Positions 14,853 to 23,163 of a DNA stretch of 38,171 bases are shown piece by piece. Origin of the DNA: Colimorpha sp045640985. GTDB taxonomy: Bacteria > Bacteroidota > Bacteroidia > Bacteroidales > P3. The notes beneath the pieces are model-generated. The model was not told where the DNA came from. It did not search any database and was given only the letters and a program-made list of their open reading frames with translations. Every line of letters begins with the position of its first letter. Positions within the stretch are counted from its first letter, which is position 1. Position numbers and translations under genes: made by a program. The DNA is taken from positions 1-38,171 of the forward strand of contig JAZUFZ010000043.1 in assembly GCA_045640985.1 (NCBI GenBank), written 5' to 3'.

Positions 14853-16481
14853 ATGAATATAAAATATATTATAAGGGGATTAAAACTCGTTTGCGACTGT
14901 TATCCAAAAGGCTTCGTGCTGAAGATGCTGTATGTGTTCATCCAGAGTATGCTGCCCCTGGTCAGTCTGCTGGTATTGAAACAACTGGTGGACAGCGTTA
15001 CGGTAGCATCTGTAAGTTTCGCCACACTTACGGGTTGGGTGCTTGCGTTCTGTGGGGTGTGGCTTGCCGGACGCTGGGTCGGGGTGCTGAGTGGTGTGAA
15101 TAACGACATCATGAGTCAGCGTCTCATAGACCATATAAGTGAAAAAATCCAGCATCAGGCGTATGAACTCGATATGGCATATTACGATAATCCGCAATAC
15201 CACGATACTTTCCATCGGGCACAGCAGGAGGCAACTTCCCGCCCCATACAACTGTATAACACCCTTATGGGTACAATAGGGTCCGCAGTAGCGTTGATAG
15301 GAATTGTATTTGTGTTGGCTAATACGGCATGGTGGATTATACTGCTTATGCTTGTAGCCGTGGTACCATCGTTCATAGTGAAAAGCAACAAGGCCAGAAC
15401 CATATACAGATTTAGGAAGAGCAATACCCAGAACTATCGTAAAACGAACTATTATTCTACCCTGTTGAGCAACAGAATATATGCCAAGGAGATGCGAACC
15501 TTCGGACTTGCAGGTCTATTCCGGGAACGTTTCGTCACCACAAGAAAACAACTGGTAGATGTCCTGTTGAAAATCTCAAAAAGGCTGGCACATTATGACG
15601 CAATGTGTGCCTTTATTGAGGTGTTTGCGCTGGGCTTGATCACGTTGTATCTTGCAAAAGGAACTATCGAGGGCGTTTTTACTGTAGGTGTGTTCGTAAT
15701 GGCATTTGAGGCATTCAGAAAAGGAGAAGGGTATCTGCATGGCGTAGTAGATGGCGTTACAGGATTGTATGAAAGCAGATTGTTTCTTACCAACATATTT
15801 GATTTTCTGGAACTCAAACCCAGAATAGTCTCCCCCGAGAATCCGGAACCATTCCCACAGGAAGTAGAGAAAATAGAGTTTGTAGATGTGACTTTCCGTT
15901 ATCCCGACATGCGTCACGATGTGTTGGAAAATTTCAATTTCGCTGCAGAGAAAGGTAATATTACCTTGATAGAAGGACGTAATGGTTATGGTAAGACAAC
16001 CATGCTGAAATTATTGTTGCGCCTTTATGACGTGAACGGTGGAGCGATAAAGATTAACGGTATCGACATCAGGAAATTTGACCCTATAGTGCTGCGGAAA
16101 CATGTGGGAGCTATCTTCCAGGATTATGTACAGTTTAATTGTACGTTACGTGAGAACATTGAGTTCGGCGACTTATACTCATCTGAAAAAACAGAAGCAC
16201 GTATGCTGAACGCTGCACGACTGAGTGGCGTTGATGAAATTGCGGAAAGGCTGCCCCAGGGATATGATACGTTATTAGGCAGGATATTTGACGGTGGTGA
16301 AGAATTGAGTATGGGACAATGGCAACGGGTGGCTCTGGCCCGTCAGCTTTACAGCGAAGCCCCCATACTGGTATTTGACGAACCCACTGCATGGATGGAT
16401 ATTGAAACGCGCAGGAAACTTGAAAATACCCTGGAAGAATTGAAAACGAAACATCTAATCATACTGATAAAACACATATAA
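14853..16481 (+). CDS. ABC exporter (fused membrane and ATPase domains), C-terminus truncated
   Basis: A 542-residue half-transporter. Residues 1-320 are a type I exporter membrane domain with about six membrane segments; AYELDMAYYDNPQYHDTFHRA is a coupling-helix region typical of the family. The nucleotide-binding domain has Walker A GRNGYGKTT (375-383), signature LSMGQ (485-489) and Walker B LVFDEP with D509 and E510. The protein ends at residue 542, one residue after the switch histidine H541 (LIKHI). ABC domains normally continue for 30 residues or more past this point, so the last strand and helix are missing. Only 53 bases separate it from pepA, so the rest is not in another frame. The substrate is unknown. 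Confidence 0.85.
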   Translation: MNIKYIIRGLKLVCDCYPKGFVLKMLYVFIQSMLPLVSLLVLKQLVDSVTVASVSFATLTGWVLAFCGVWLAGRWVGVLSGVNNDIMSQRLIDHISEKIQHQAYELDMAYYDNPQYHDTFHRAQQEATSRPIQLYNTLMGTIGSAVALIGIVFVLANTAWWIILLMLVAVVPSFIVKSNKARTIYRFRKSNTQNYRKTNYYSTLLSNRIYAKEMRTFGLAGLFRERFVTTRKQLVDVLLKISKRLAHYDAMCAFIEVFALGLITLYLAKGTIEGVFTVGVFVMAFEAFRKGEGYLHGVVDGVTGLYESRLFLTNIFDFLELKPRIVSPENPEPFPQEVEKIEFVDVTFRYPDMRHDVLENFNFAAEKGNITLIEGRNGYGKTTMLKLLLRLYDVNGGAIKINGIDIRKFDPIVLRKHVGAIFQDYVQFNCTLRENIEFGDLYSSEKTEARMLNAARLSGVDEIAERLPQGYDTLLGRIFDGGEELSMGQWQRVALARQLYSEAPILVFDEPTAWMDIETRRKLENTLEELKTKHLIILIKHI

Positions 16482-16534
16482 CCATAATTAGTGAATGGTG
16501 AATAGTGAACAGAATAATATAAAGAAGAATAAAC

Positions 16535-17995
16535 ATGGAAATAAAATTTTGTAATTTAGGTGGTGGAGTAACTGGTATTAAAAACATAGGGAATGTGATT
16601 TTTCTCTATGGAGATCAGGTATCGGAAAGAAGGCTCCCCTTCGGGAAACAGGAACTGGCATACTTGAAACAGGTCCGTAATGAAAATAAAGAGTCGCAGA
16701 TACGTTTTGACAGGTTGCCTTATCATACCTGGATTCAGAATTTCGATAGTGAGAAACCCTCTACCGTCGTACATGAACAGTTGCGTAAATCAGCAGCCGT
16801 AATCCAGCAACAACTATCCGATGAGAAGCAGAAAGAGGTATTCTTGATGAGTGAAGGAGCTCTTCCTGAAGATATTATTGCTTTTGTGGAAGGTCTCGTC
16901 ATGGCAAATTATCGCTTTGACAAGTATAAGAGTAAGAAAGATGTGCTGGTGGAAACTTTATGGATAGACGATTCAATCCTGAAACAGGAAGATATGGAAT
17001 CCAGCACACGTCTCTGGGCACATATTGCACAATGCCGGGACTGGGTCAATGAACCCGTGATGAACTTAAACGCAGATAAATTCTCCAAGGAAATTAAAGT
17101 TTCTGCAGAAAAGTTGGGTGTAGATTGTACCATATTGGGAAAACGACAGATAGAAGCCTTAAAAATGGGTGGCCTCCTTGCCGTAAATAAAGGCAGTGTT
17201 GATGAACCCCGTTTTGTTGTGATGGATTATCATCCAGCTGACGCAATCAACGCTCATCCTATTGCACTCGTGGGAAAAGGTATCACATACGATACTGGCG
17301 GATTGAACATCAAACCGGATGACTATATGCAGGAAATGAAGAGCGACATGGCTGGTGCTGCAACTATGGCATCTGTCCTGCTCGCTGCAGCGGAAAATCA
17401 TCTTCCGGTTCATGTGATGGCGTTTCTACCTATGACTGATAATCGTCCAGGGTTCAATGCCTACGCAGCAGATGATATATTGACGATGTATGACGGATCT
17501 ACGGTAGAGGTAGTCAATACTGATGCAGAAGGCCGCCTGATATTGGCAGATGCAATTGCCTATAGCAATCAATACAACCCGGAACTTATCATTGATGCGG
17601 CAACCTTGACGGGTGCGGCTGTCAGGGCTATAGGAACCATAGGAATTGCAGCTATGCAGCAAGATGCTGCAGATTCAATGAAACTTATGAAAATTGTGGG
17701 TGAGCAGGTCTATGAACGACTCGTAGAGTTTCCGTTCTGGAAAGAGTATGATGAATTGATAAAGTCAGATGTGGCCGATATCAAGAACTGTGGAAGTGTT
17801 CCCCAGGCAGGTGCGATAACCGCAGGAAAGTTTCTGGCCCATTTCGCAAAACATCCCTATATTCACCTTGATATTGCAGGGGTGGCCTATTATTCAAAGA
17901 AAGAGAGTTACTATGGTGTAGGCGCTTCAGGATTTGGTATCCGCTTATTGTACGCCTTCCTGCAGACTTACGACATGATTGTAAAACAAAAATAG
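16535..17995 (+). CDS. pepA: Leucyl aminopeptidase family protein (M17)
   Basis: A 486-residue cytosolic dimetal aminopeptidase that removes N-terminal residues from peptides. The catalytic C-terminal half has the signature NTDAEGR at 328-334, with the metal-binding VGKGITYDTGG near 247-257 and the KSDMAGAAT segment near 270. A late GVGASGFGIRLL closes the fold. The N-terminal 150 residues are the variable regulatory domain. It follows the ABC exporter by 53 bases and pdxA by 8. The gene name follows family membership; E. coli PepA also binds DNA, which is not implied here. Confidence 0.93.
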   Translation: MEIKFCNLGGGVTGIKNIGNVIFLYGDQVSERRLPFGKQELAYLKQVRNENKESQIRFDRLPYHTWIQNFDSEKPSTVVHEQLRKSAAVIQQQLSDEKQKEVFLMSEGALPEDIIAFVEGLVMANYRFDKYKSKKDVLVETLWIDDSILKQEDMESSTRLWAHIAQCRDWVNEPVMNLNADKFSKEIKVSAEKLGVDCTILGKRQIEALKMGGLLAVNKGSVDEPRFVVMDYHPADAINAHPIALVGKGITYDTGGLNIKPDDYMQEMKSDMAGAATMASVLLAAAENHLPVHVMAFLPMTDNRPGFNAYAADDILTMYDGSTVEVVNTDAEGRLILADAIAYSNQYNPELIIDAATLTGAAVRAIGTIGIAAMQQDAADSMKLMKIVGEQVYERLVEFPFWKEYDELIKSDVADIKNCGSVPQAGAITAGKFLAHFAKHPYIHLDIAGVAYYSKKESYYGVGASGFGIRLLYAFLQTYDMIVKQK

Positions 17996-18003
17996 TATAA
18001 AAT

Positions 18004-19023
18004 ATGTTACGTTTAGGAATTACCCATGGAGATTTGAATGGGGTAGGTTATGAAGTTATTCTAAAAACCTTCAGCGACAGCCGGATGTTTGAACTCGCAA
18101 CACCTATCCTGTATGGTTCAGCAAAAATAGCTACATATTACAAAAAACTGCTTACCCTCCATCAGGATGTTACATTCAATCCCATACATCTCGCATCCGA
18201 AGCAGTCGGAAACAAACTCAATATCATCAATCTTACCAACGATGAGGTGAAGATTGATGTTGGAAAATCCACCGAGACTGCCGGACTCTATTCCCGTATG
18301 GCATTGGATAAGGCTTGCGAAGATTTGAAGGCAGGAAATATTGATATGCTGGTTACTGCACCAATTAATAAGAAGAACATTCAGTCTGATAATTTCGATT
18401 TTCCAGGTCACACTGAATATCTCTCCTCTCAGTTCAATTGCAGTTCCCTCATGATGATGGTTTGTGATAGAATCAGAATAGGCATCATGACCAACCACCT
18501 TGCCTTGAAAGATGTTCCAGCAGCAATAACTCACGAGGCATTGATGGACAAACTTGTGCTTATGAATCAGTCCTTGAAACGTGATTTTGGTATCACGATG
18601 CCTAAAATTGCAGTGCTCGCATTAGATCCCCACGCGGGAGATAACGGAGTGATAGGAGACATTGATACCAGAATAGTAAAACCTACAATTGATGATGCTC
18701 AGCAGCAGGGAATACTTGCATACGGCCCTTACCCATCAGACGGATTCTTCGGCTCCAGTGAATTCAACAAATTCGACGGTGTGTTGGCTTTGTATCATGA
18801 TCAGGGGTTGATCCCTTTCAAGCTGATGTCGTTTACTGAAGGTGTTAATTTTACAGCTGGCCTCCCGTATGTAAGAACCAGCCCTGCCCATGGAACCGGA
18901 TATGATATCGCAGGAAAAGATAAAGCTTCAGAACAATCCTTGAGAAGTGCGATATATTTAGCCTGCAATGTACTTAAAAACCGGAAAGAATACGACGACC
19001 TTATCAAAGACCCCTTAAAATAA
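18004..19023 (+). CDS. pdxA: 4-hydroxythreonine-4-phosphate dehydrogenase
   Basis: The 339-residue PdxA enzyme of the DXP-dependent vitamin B6 pathway. It oxidises 4-phosphohydroxy-threonine with NAD+ to the aminoacetone phosphate precursor that PdxJ condenses into pyridoxine phosphate. Seen are GITHGDLNGVGYEVI at the N-terminus (the GDPxGIGPE-like motif), PGHTEYLS near 137, ALDPHAGDNG, ALYHDQGLIPFKL and TSPAHGTGYDIAGK. H and D residues for metal binding are in these motifs. Normal length. It ends immediately before polA (stop directly followed by ATG), so the two are co-expressed. Confidence 0.95.
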   Translation: MLRLGITHGDLNGVGYEVILKTFSDSRMFELATPILYGSAKIATYYKKLLTLHQDVTFNPIHLASEAVGNKLNIINLTNDEVKIDVGKSTETAGLYSRMALDKACEDLKAGNIDMLVTAPINKKNIQSDNFDFPGHTEYLSSQFNCSSLMMMVCDRIRIGIMTNHLALKDVPAAITHEALMDKLVLMNQSLKRDFGITMPKIAVLALDPHAGDNGVIGDIDTRIVKPTIDDAQQQGILAYGPYPSDGFFGSSEFNKFDGVLALYHDQGLIPFKLMSFTEGVNFTAGLPYVRTSPAHGTGYDIAGKDKASEQSLRSAIYLACNVLKNRKEYDDLIKDPLK

Positions 19024-21546
19024 ATGAACAGATTACTCCTCATAGATGGAATGGCTGTGGTTTACAGAGCCTATTATGCATTAAATCATAACCCCAGAAT
19101 CAATAGCAAAGGACTTAATACTTCAGCGATATTGGGATTTACTACAACTTTGCTGGATTTACTACAGAAGTTGAATCCCAGTCATGTTGGAGTTGCATTT
19201 GATTTGTCGGTACCTACATTTCGCCATGAGGAGTATCCACAATATAAAGCAAATAGGGAAGCTACTCCGGAAGACATTCATATTGCAATTCCAATCATCA
19301 AAGATATTATCACGGCATTCAATATCCCATTGTTGTGTAAAGAGGGGTATGAGGCGGATGATGTGATTGGCACTATCTCCCATAAGGCTGAACTGAATGG
19401 CTTTGATGAGGTGCTGATGGCAACCCCGGATAAGGATTTTGCCCAGCTGGTAACCAGCGTGGTGAAGATGTATAAATTCGGTCGTATGAAGACCCCCGAC
19501 ATGATTTTAGGAATAGAGGAGGTCTTGGATAAATTTCATATAAAGGAGTGTCGTCAGGTTATAGATGTATTGGGACTTTGCGGGGATGCTATAGATAATA
19601 TTCCCGGTATTTCAGGTATCGGTGATAAGTCTGCGCAGAAACTGATTTCTGAATTTGGTTCTATAGAGGGAATTCTTGAGAATGTGGATAAAATATCGAA
19701 TAATCATATTCGTCAGTTAGTTGAAAATGGGAAAGATTCCGCTATTTTATCTAAATTTCTGGCTACAATTGTGGTGGATGCTCCTATAGATTTTAATCCG
19801 GAATCGCTTTCGAGAAAAGAACCGGATTATGCCAGATTATCGGAATTGTTTGATTATCTTGAGTTCAGACAGTTGGCAAAGCGTGTTATTCCAGCATCCT
19901 ACGCAAAGCCGGAAGCTGCCACTATCGCGTCACATATACCGGATTCTGGACAGTTGGATTTGTTTTCTTCGATAGAACCATCTACTGCAAATTCCGTACA
20001 GGATATAGTTAAAGAAACGCTCCAGCAAGAGAATATAGCCTCTTTGAATGTTCCTTTTGCCATAAAGGTAGATGATGTTGTGGTTTGTTATGATTATAAA
20101 CATTGCAGACCGGATCTGCTGGCACAGGGAGTTGATGAAAACCATATTTTTGATATCCTGCTGGTCCATTATGTGCTTGATCCTGAATCCCGACATAATT
20201 TGGAGTTTATAGTATCACAACGGCTTGGAATAGAATTTGATTCTTCAAAACCGGACGATACCTTGGCCGCGTTGTATGTGGTGTTAAATAAGGAGTTGGA
20301 AGAAACTGGGCTGGATAAAATCTATTATGAGGTAGAATTACCTTTGGTTAAGGTGCTTCAAAGTATGGAGCAGGAAGGTGTAAGAATAGATGTTGAAGCC
20401 CTGCATTCTTATTCTTTACAACTCACGGAAGAAAAAGCCCAAATTGAACATGACATTTACGAATTGGTCGGACATTCGTTTAATATCAGTAGTCCGAAGC
20501 AATTAGGTGAAGTATTGTATGAAGAGTTGAAGATTACGGATAAGCCACCTTTGACCTCCACCAAACAATATAGCACCGCGGAAGAAGTCCTGCTCAAACT
20601 TAAAAACAGTCATCCTGTTGTAAATCTTATTCTTGAGTATCGCTCAATCAGCAAATTAATAGGAACATATCTTGACAGTTTCCCGAAATTGATAGACCCC
20701 AAAGATGGCCGGCTTCATACGATGTACAACCAGGCAGTTACAGCCACAGGACGGTTAAGTTCAAGTAATCCCAATCTCCAGAATATCCCAATTCGTACAG
20801 AACGAGGAAGGTTTATACGGAAGGCGTTTGTACCTAAAAATGAGCATTACGAACTGCTTGCCGCGGATTATTCCCAGATTGAGTTAAGGCTTATTGCTGA
20901 TATGGCTCAGGATTCCAATATGATAAATGCGTTTCAGTTGGGATTGGATATCCATGCCGCCACGGCCGCCAAGATATATCATATTCCCATCGAGGAAGTC
21001 TCAAAAGAACAGCGTCGTAATGCCAAGAGTGTCAATTTTGGTATCATCTATGGAATTAGTGCATTTGGATTGAGTGAACAGTTGGGGTGTTCCCGTAAGG
21101 AAGCCCAGCAATTGATTGATGATTATTTCGAGCAGTTTACCTCCATTAAGGCATATATCGAAGATCAGATTCAAGAGGCACGCTCCAATGGATATGCTCA
21201 TACGGTTATGGGACGTCGGCGATATCTTCCCGATATCAATAGCAGGAACGGCAGTCTGCGGAATTTTTCAGAGCGTAACGCTGTGAATATGCCTATTCAG
21301 GGAACTTCCGCTGACATGATCAAACTGGCTATGGTGAAGATTTATCATGATTTGAATGATGCACATCTGCAGTCCAAAATGATTCTTCAGGTTCATGATG
21401 AGTTAGTATTTGATGTATATAAGCCGGAGAAAGAAAATGTGTGCAACATTGTCGAGCAAGGAATGCTGTATGCCGCTCACTTATTATGTAAGGTTCCAAT
21501 TGAAGTCGGAATGGGTATGGGCTCCGATTGGTTAGAAGCCCATTAA
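19024..21546 (+). CDS. polA: DNA polymerase I, apparently without proofreading
   Basis: An 840-residue family A polymerase. Residues 1-290 are the 5' nuclease: LLLIDGMAVVYRAYYAL, YEADDVIGTI, TPDKDFAQLV and the helix-hairpin-helix PGISGIGDKSAQKL. The polymerase domain has motif A DYSQIELRL (D615), motif B RRNAKSVNFGIIYG and motif C QVHDE near the end. The segment at about 300-420 that should be the 3'-5' exonuclease lacks a DxE exo I motif (no FDTET) and exo III YxxxD, though IFDILLVHYVLDPESRHNLEF retains the fold's later helix. The length resembles Taq polymerase more than the usual 920-950 residues. Codon use is more AT-rich than in the first 15 kb. Confidence 0.95.
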   Translation: MNRLLLIDGMAVVYRAYYALNHNPRINSKGLNTSAILGFTTTLLDLLQKLNPSHVGVAFDLSVPTFRHEEYPQYKANREATPEDIHIAIPIIKDIITAFNIPLLCKEGYEADDVIGTISHKAELNGFDEVLMATPDKDFAQLVTSVVKMYKFGRMKTPDMILGIEEVLDKFHIKECRQVIDVLGLCGDAIDNIPGISGIGDKSAQKLISEFGSIEGILENVDKISNNHIRQLVENGKDSAILSKFLATIVVDAPIDFNPESLSRKEPDYARLSELFDYLEFRQLAKRVIPASYAKPEAATIASHIPDSGQLDLFSSIEPSTANSVQDIVKETLQQENIASLNVPFAIKVDDVVVCYDYKHCRPDLLAQGVDENHIFDILLVHYVLDPESRHNLEFIVSQRLGIEFDSSKPDDTLAALYVVLNKELEETGLDKIYYEVELPLVKVLQSMEQEGVRIDVEALHSYSLQLTEEKAQIEHDIYELVGHSFNISSPKQLGEVLYEELKITDKPPLTSTKQYSTAEEVLLKLKNSHPVVNLILEYRSISKLIGTYLDSFPKLIDPKDGRLHTMYNQAVTATGRLSSSNPNLQNIPIRTERGRFIRKAFVPKNEHYELLAADYSQIELRLIADMAQDSNMINAFQLGLDIHAATAAKIYHIPIEEVSKEQRRNAKSVNFGIIYGISAFGLSEQLGCSRKEAQQLIDDYFEQFTSIKAYIEDQIQEARSNGYAHTVMGRRRYLPDINSRNGSLRNFSERNAVNMPIQGTSADMIKLAMVKIYHDLNDAHLQSKMILQVHDELVFDVYKPEKENVCNIVEQGMLYAAHLLCKVPIEVGMGMGSDWLEAH

Positions 21547-21756
21547 GTCGCTTTAATCCATTGGCGGAATACATATAGAGTTACATATACTTATTTCGAG
21601 AATCACTGGCCGCAAGTCGGGTGTCCTTCAGTTGATGTCTTCAGCTTAAAACATCAGTAATAATCCTCTTTCCAAGGTCTTTTTTGGGGGATTGAGTCTG
21701 TGCTCGGGTGCTCCGATCTGCTTGGCGCAGAGCCACCACCGAGGGCTCCGCTCCGA
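21547..21756. other. Intergenic region after polA
   Basis: No gene is visible between the polA stop and the palindromic element. A GC-rich patch with CTTGGCG (21721) and CTCCGCTCCGAG (21746-21757) recurs imperfectly on the other side of the palindrome at 21942-21979, so the element may sit between short direct repeats. No clear terminator for polA was found. Confidence 0.5.
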
Positions 21757-21875
21757 GGTAACTCCCTTCTATCTTCTTTTTATCTCCAGTTTATCTTTTT
21801 TCTATCTCTTATTCTAAGGAAAGGAGATAAAAAGAAGTTAATATGGAGATAAAAAGAAGATAGAAGGGAGTTACC
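21757..21875 (+). repeat. Palindromic element, copy 2 (119 bp)
   Basis: Perfect 32-bp terminal inverted repeats (beginning GGTAACTCCCTTCTATCTTC) enclose a 55-base asymmetric centre. The centre carries GGAGATAAAAAGAAG as a direct repeat reaching into the right arm. The whole 119 bp equals the reverse complement of copy 3, base for base. The right flank GGCTATATTACAACAAGAAA (21886-21905) matches that beside copies 1 and 3. Confidence 0.92.
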
Positions 21876-22041
21876 CCTTACAAGTGGCTATATTACAACA
21901 AGAAATCCGCCACCAGTCTGCTGTGGCCTGCTGCGCCTGCGCTTGGCGATGTGCCTTCACGTGGCGACTCCGCTCTGAGTCATCTGTTTTGTGTATGTAT
22001 AAATATAGGGAACTATATTTACCTAAAATCAAATAAAATTT

Positions 22042-22066
22042 AAGCGTAATCATATCGGTTACGCTT
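22042..22066 (-). terminator. Terminator-like hairpin after the 22072 ORF
   Basis: AAGCGTAA (22042-22049) pairs with TTACGCTT (22059-22066). T-rich runs lie on either side, so it could act in both directions. It lies six bases past the stop of the small minus-strand ORF, which suggests that ORF is the end of a real transcription unit. Confidence 0.65.
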
Positions 22067-22071
22067 TTGTT

Positions 22072-22341
22072 TTAATGTTTAAGTCTATTCCATTGTTCTT
22101 GTAAATCAAGAATCGGTGCGATAGTCTCTTCGATTAACTTGTGTTTGGATTCTGTCAATATTTGATTGGATTTTGCATCATAACCATCTTCAACAAGAAC
22201 ATTACCAACATCGTCTCGCATATGCAAAAACCAAAGATTACGTACCTTTATTATTGAACCATTTTCTCTTTCCCATTTATACGTGAAGCGAATATTTAAG
22301 AAAAACAGTGGTTGAATTCTATGAAATATGCAAAAAATCAC
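22072..22341 (-). CDS. Small orphan ORF or gene remnant
   Basis: An 89-residue frame I do not recognise. From about residue 18 it reads like an ordinary soluble protein (FTYKWERENGSIIKVRN, then VLVEDGYDAKSNQ and a helical C-terminus LIEETIAPILDLQEQWNRL). Its first 17 residues are hydrophobic and look like read-through of non-coding sequence. No promoter box was found upstream. A terminator follows the stop directly. It may be the 3' end of a once longer gene whose 5' part has been lost, or a small real gene. Confidence 0.4.
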   Translation of the reverse strand: MIFCIFHRIQPLFFLNIRFTYKWERENGSIIKVRNLWFLHMRDDVGNVLVEDGYDAKSNQILTESKHKLIEETIAPILDLQEQWNRLKH

Positions 22342-22406
22342 GTCTTTATTTTTTTTCTATAATATGTATATTTAGAGTAGATTATGTCTCTTGTTTTAAA
22401 AATAAT

Positions 22407-22437
22407 TTTGCCGTTATGAAAAAAAGTTGTAAATTTG
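22407..22437 (+). promoter_or_regulatory. Promoter of the structured RNA
   Basis: TTTG (22407-22410) and TAAATTTG (22430-22437), spacer 19: an exact match to the Bacteroidetes promoter form. Transcription would begin near 22444. No reading frame starts shortly afterwards; the region it drives is structured. Confidence 0.8.
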
Positions 22438-22443
22438 CATCGC

Positions 22444-22678
22444 TGAATTTTTGTAAAAGTCAGCAGGTGTATATTGATAGTCATCTCATCTAACGAATCC
22501 TGGTAAGATTCTATGCTGTAGGGATGGCGGACAGTAGCACCCATAATTGTTGTATATTCAATCCCTAAGGAATTGGTATATGTCAACGGTGTGGGTCTAT
22601 TGTTTTTGAACCTACAGCGAGGCATTACCAGGAGCCTGTTAGAGGGTGAGGAAACAATATGGTTCCCACACCTTTTTT
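22444..22678 (+). ncRNA. Structured non-coding RNA, candidate Bacteroidales 6S-type RNA
   Basis: About 235 bases between an exact promoter and a T-run (22673-22678). Two long-range pairings use the same 3' strand. In one, GGTGTGGG (22588-22595) and TATTGTTT (22598-22605) pair with CCCACACC (22665-22672) and AAACAATA (22652-22659), making a terminator hairpin of about 85 bases. In the other, AGGTGT and ATATTG near the 5' end (22465-22476) pair with ACACCT (22668-22673) and CAATAT (22655-22660), closing the whole molecule. Local stems include TAGGGAT (22519-22525) with ATCCCTA (22561-22567). A closing stem joining both ends suits a 6S-like RNA; I could not confirm this by motif. A riboswitch-like leader for the next gene is the alternative. 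Confidence 0.6.
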
Positions 22679-22746
22679 GTATTATCGCAAGCATTAGGGA
22701 ACGTGCGAGCACAAAAGTTGCGCCCGACACGTATTAGGGAAAAGTC

Positions 22747-23163
22747 ATGAAAAAAATATTTGTTTTATTGTTTTTTGTACAGATTATAACGTGTTCTGTA
22801 TCAGCTCAAAACTTTTTTGTTCCGTTTAACCCTATTCAAACCCAACAACAGACATCAAGTAGTTACGATAGTTATAATACACAACAATCCAATCCTGAGC
22901 CAAACTATCAAATAGTGCAAGGTTACTTCATAAATAGTCGTGGATCTTGGGAAAAGATATCACTAAAAGTAACTGTGGTTGAATCGCGCTACGGATTATC
23001 CTGTTATGTAAAAGGATATAAAACATTAGGTGAGCAATATTGGCATAATATTACAAGTTCCCGAGCTGATGCGGTAAGTCGTATTGACGAAGACATTATT
23101 AGGGAAAACTTTGAATGGAAATGCTTTATTGCAGGAGCGTCATTCCGCTATGTTTATTTTTAG
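22747..23163 (+). CDS. Small secreted protein of unknown function
   Basis: A 138-residue protein with a clear signal peptide (MKKIFVLLFFVQIITCSVSA, cleavage before QNFF). The mature part starts with a Gln/Ser/Tyr/Asn-rich low-complexity stretch (about residues 25-55). A compact domain of about 85 residues follows, with two cysteines (SCYVK and KCFIAG) and the C-terminal FRYVYF. The terminal aromatic and alternation suggest periplasmic or outer-membrane location, but the protein is too short for a full barrel. It lies 69 bases after the end of the structured RNA with no separate clear promoter. It is AT-rich, unlike the housekeeping genes around. No homologue is recognised. Confidence 0.65.
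   Translation: MKKIFVLLFFVQIITCSVSAQNFFVPFNPIQTQQQTSSSYDSYNTQQSNPEPNYQIVQGYFINSRGSWEKISLKVTVVESRYGLSCYVKGYKTLGEQYWHNITSSRADAVSRIDEDIIRENFEWKCFIAGASFRYVYF

Noticed and set aside
16470..16534. Frameshift restoring the ABC exporter C-terminus
   Set aside because: The other two frames close within a few codons and the distance to pepA is too short for the missing segment.
22444..22678. SRP RNA
   Set aside because: The conserved GGAAGGAAGCAGC-type domain IV loop is absent.
22338..22730. A minus-strand frame of 130 codons across the structured RNA
   Set aside because: It runs opposite to an exact promoter and terminator, has no promoter of its own, and its composition does not look like a protein.
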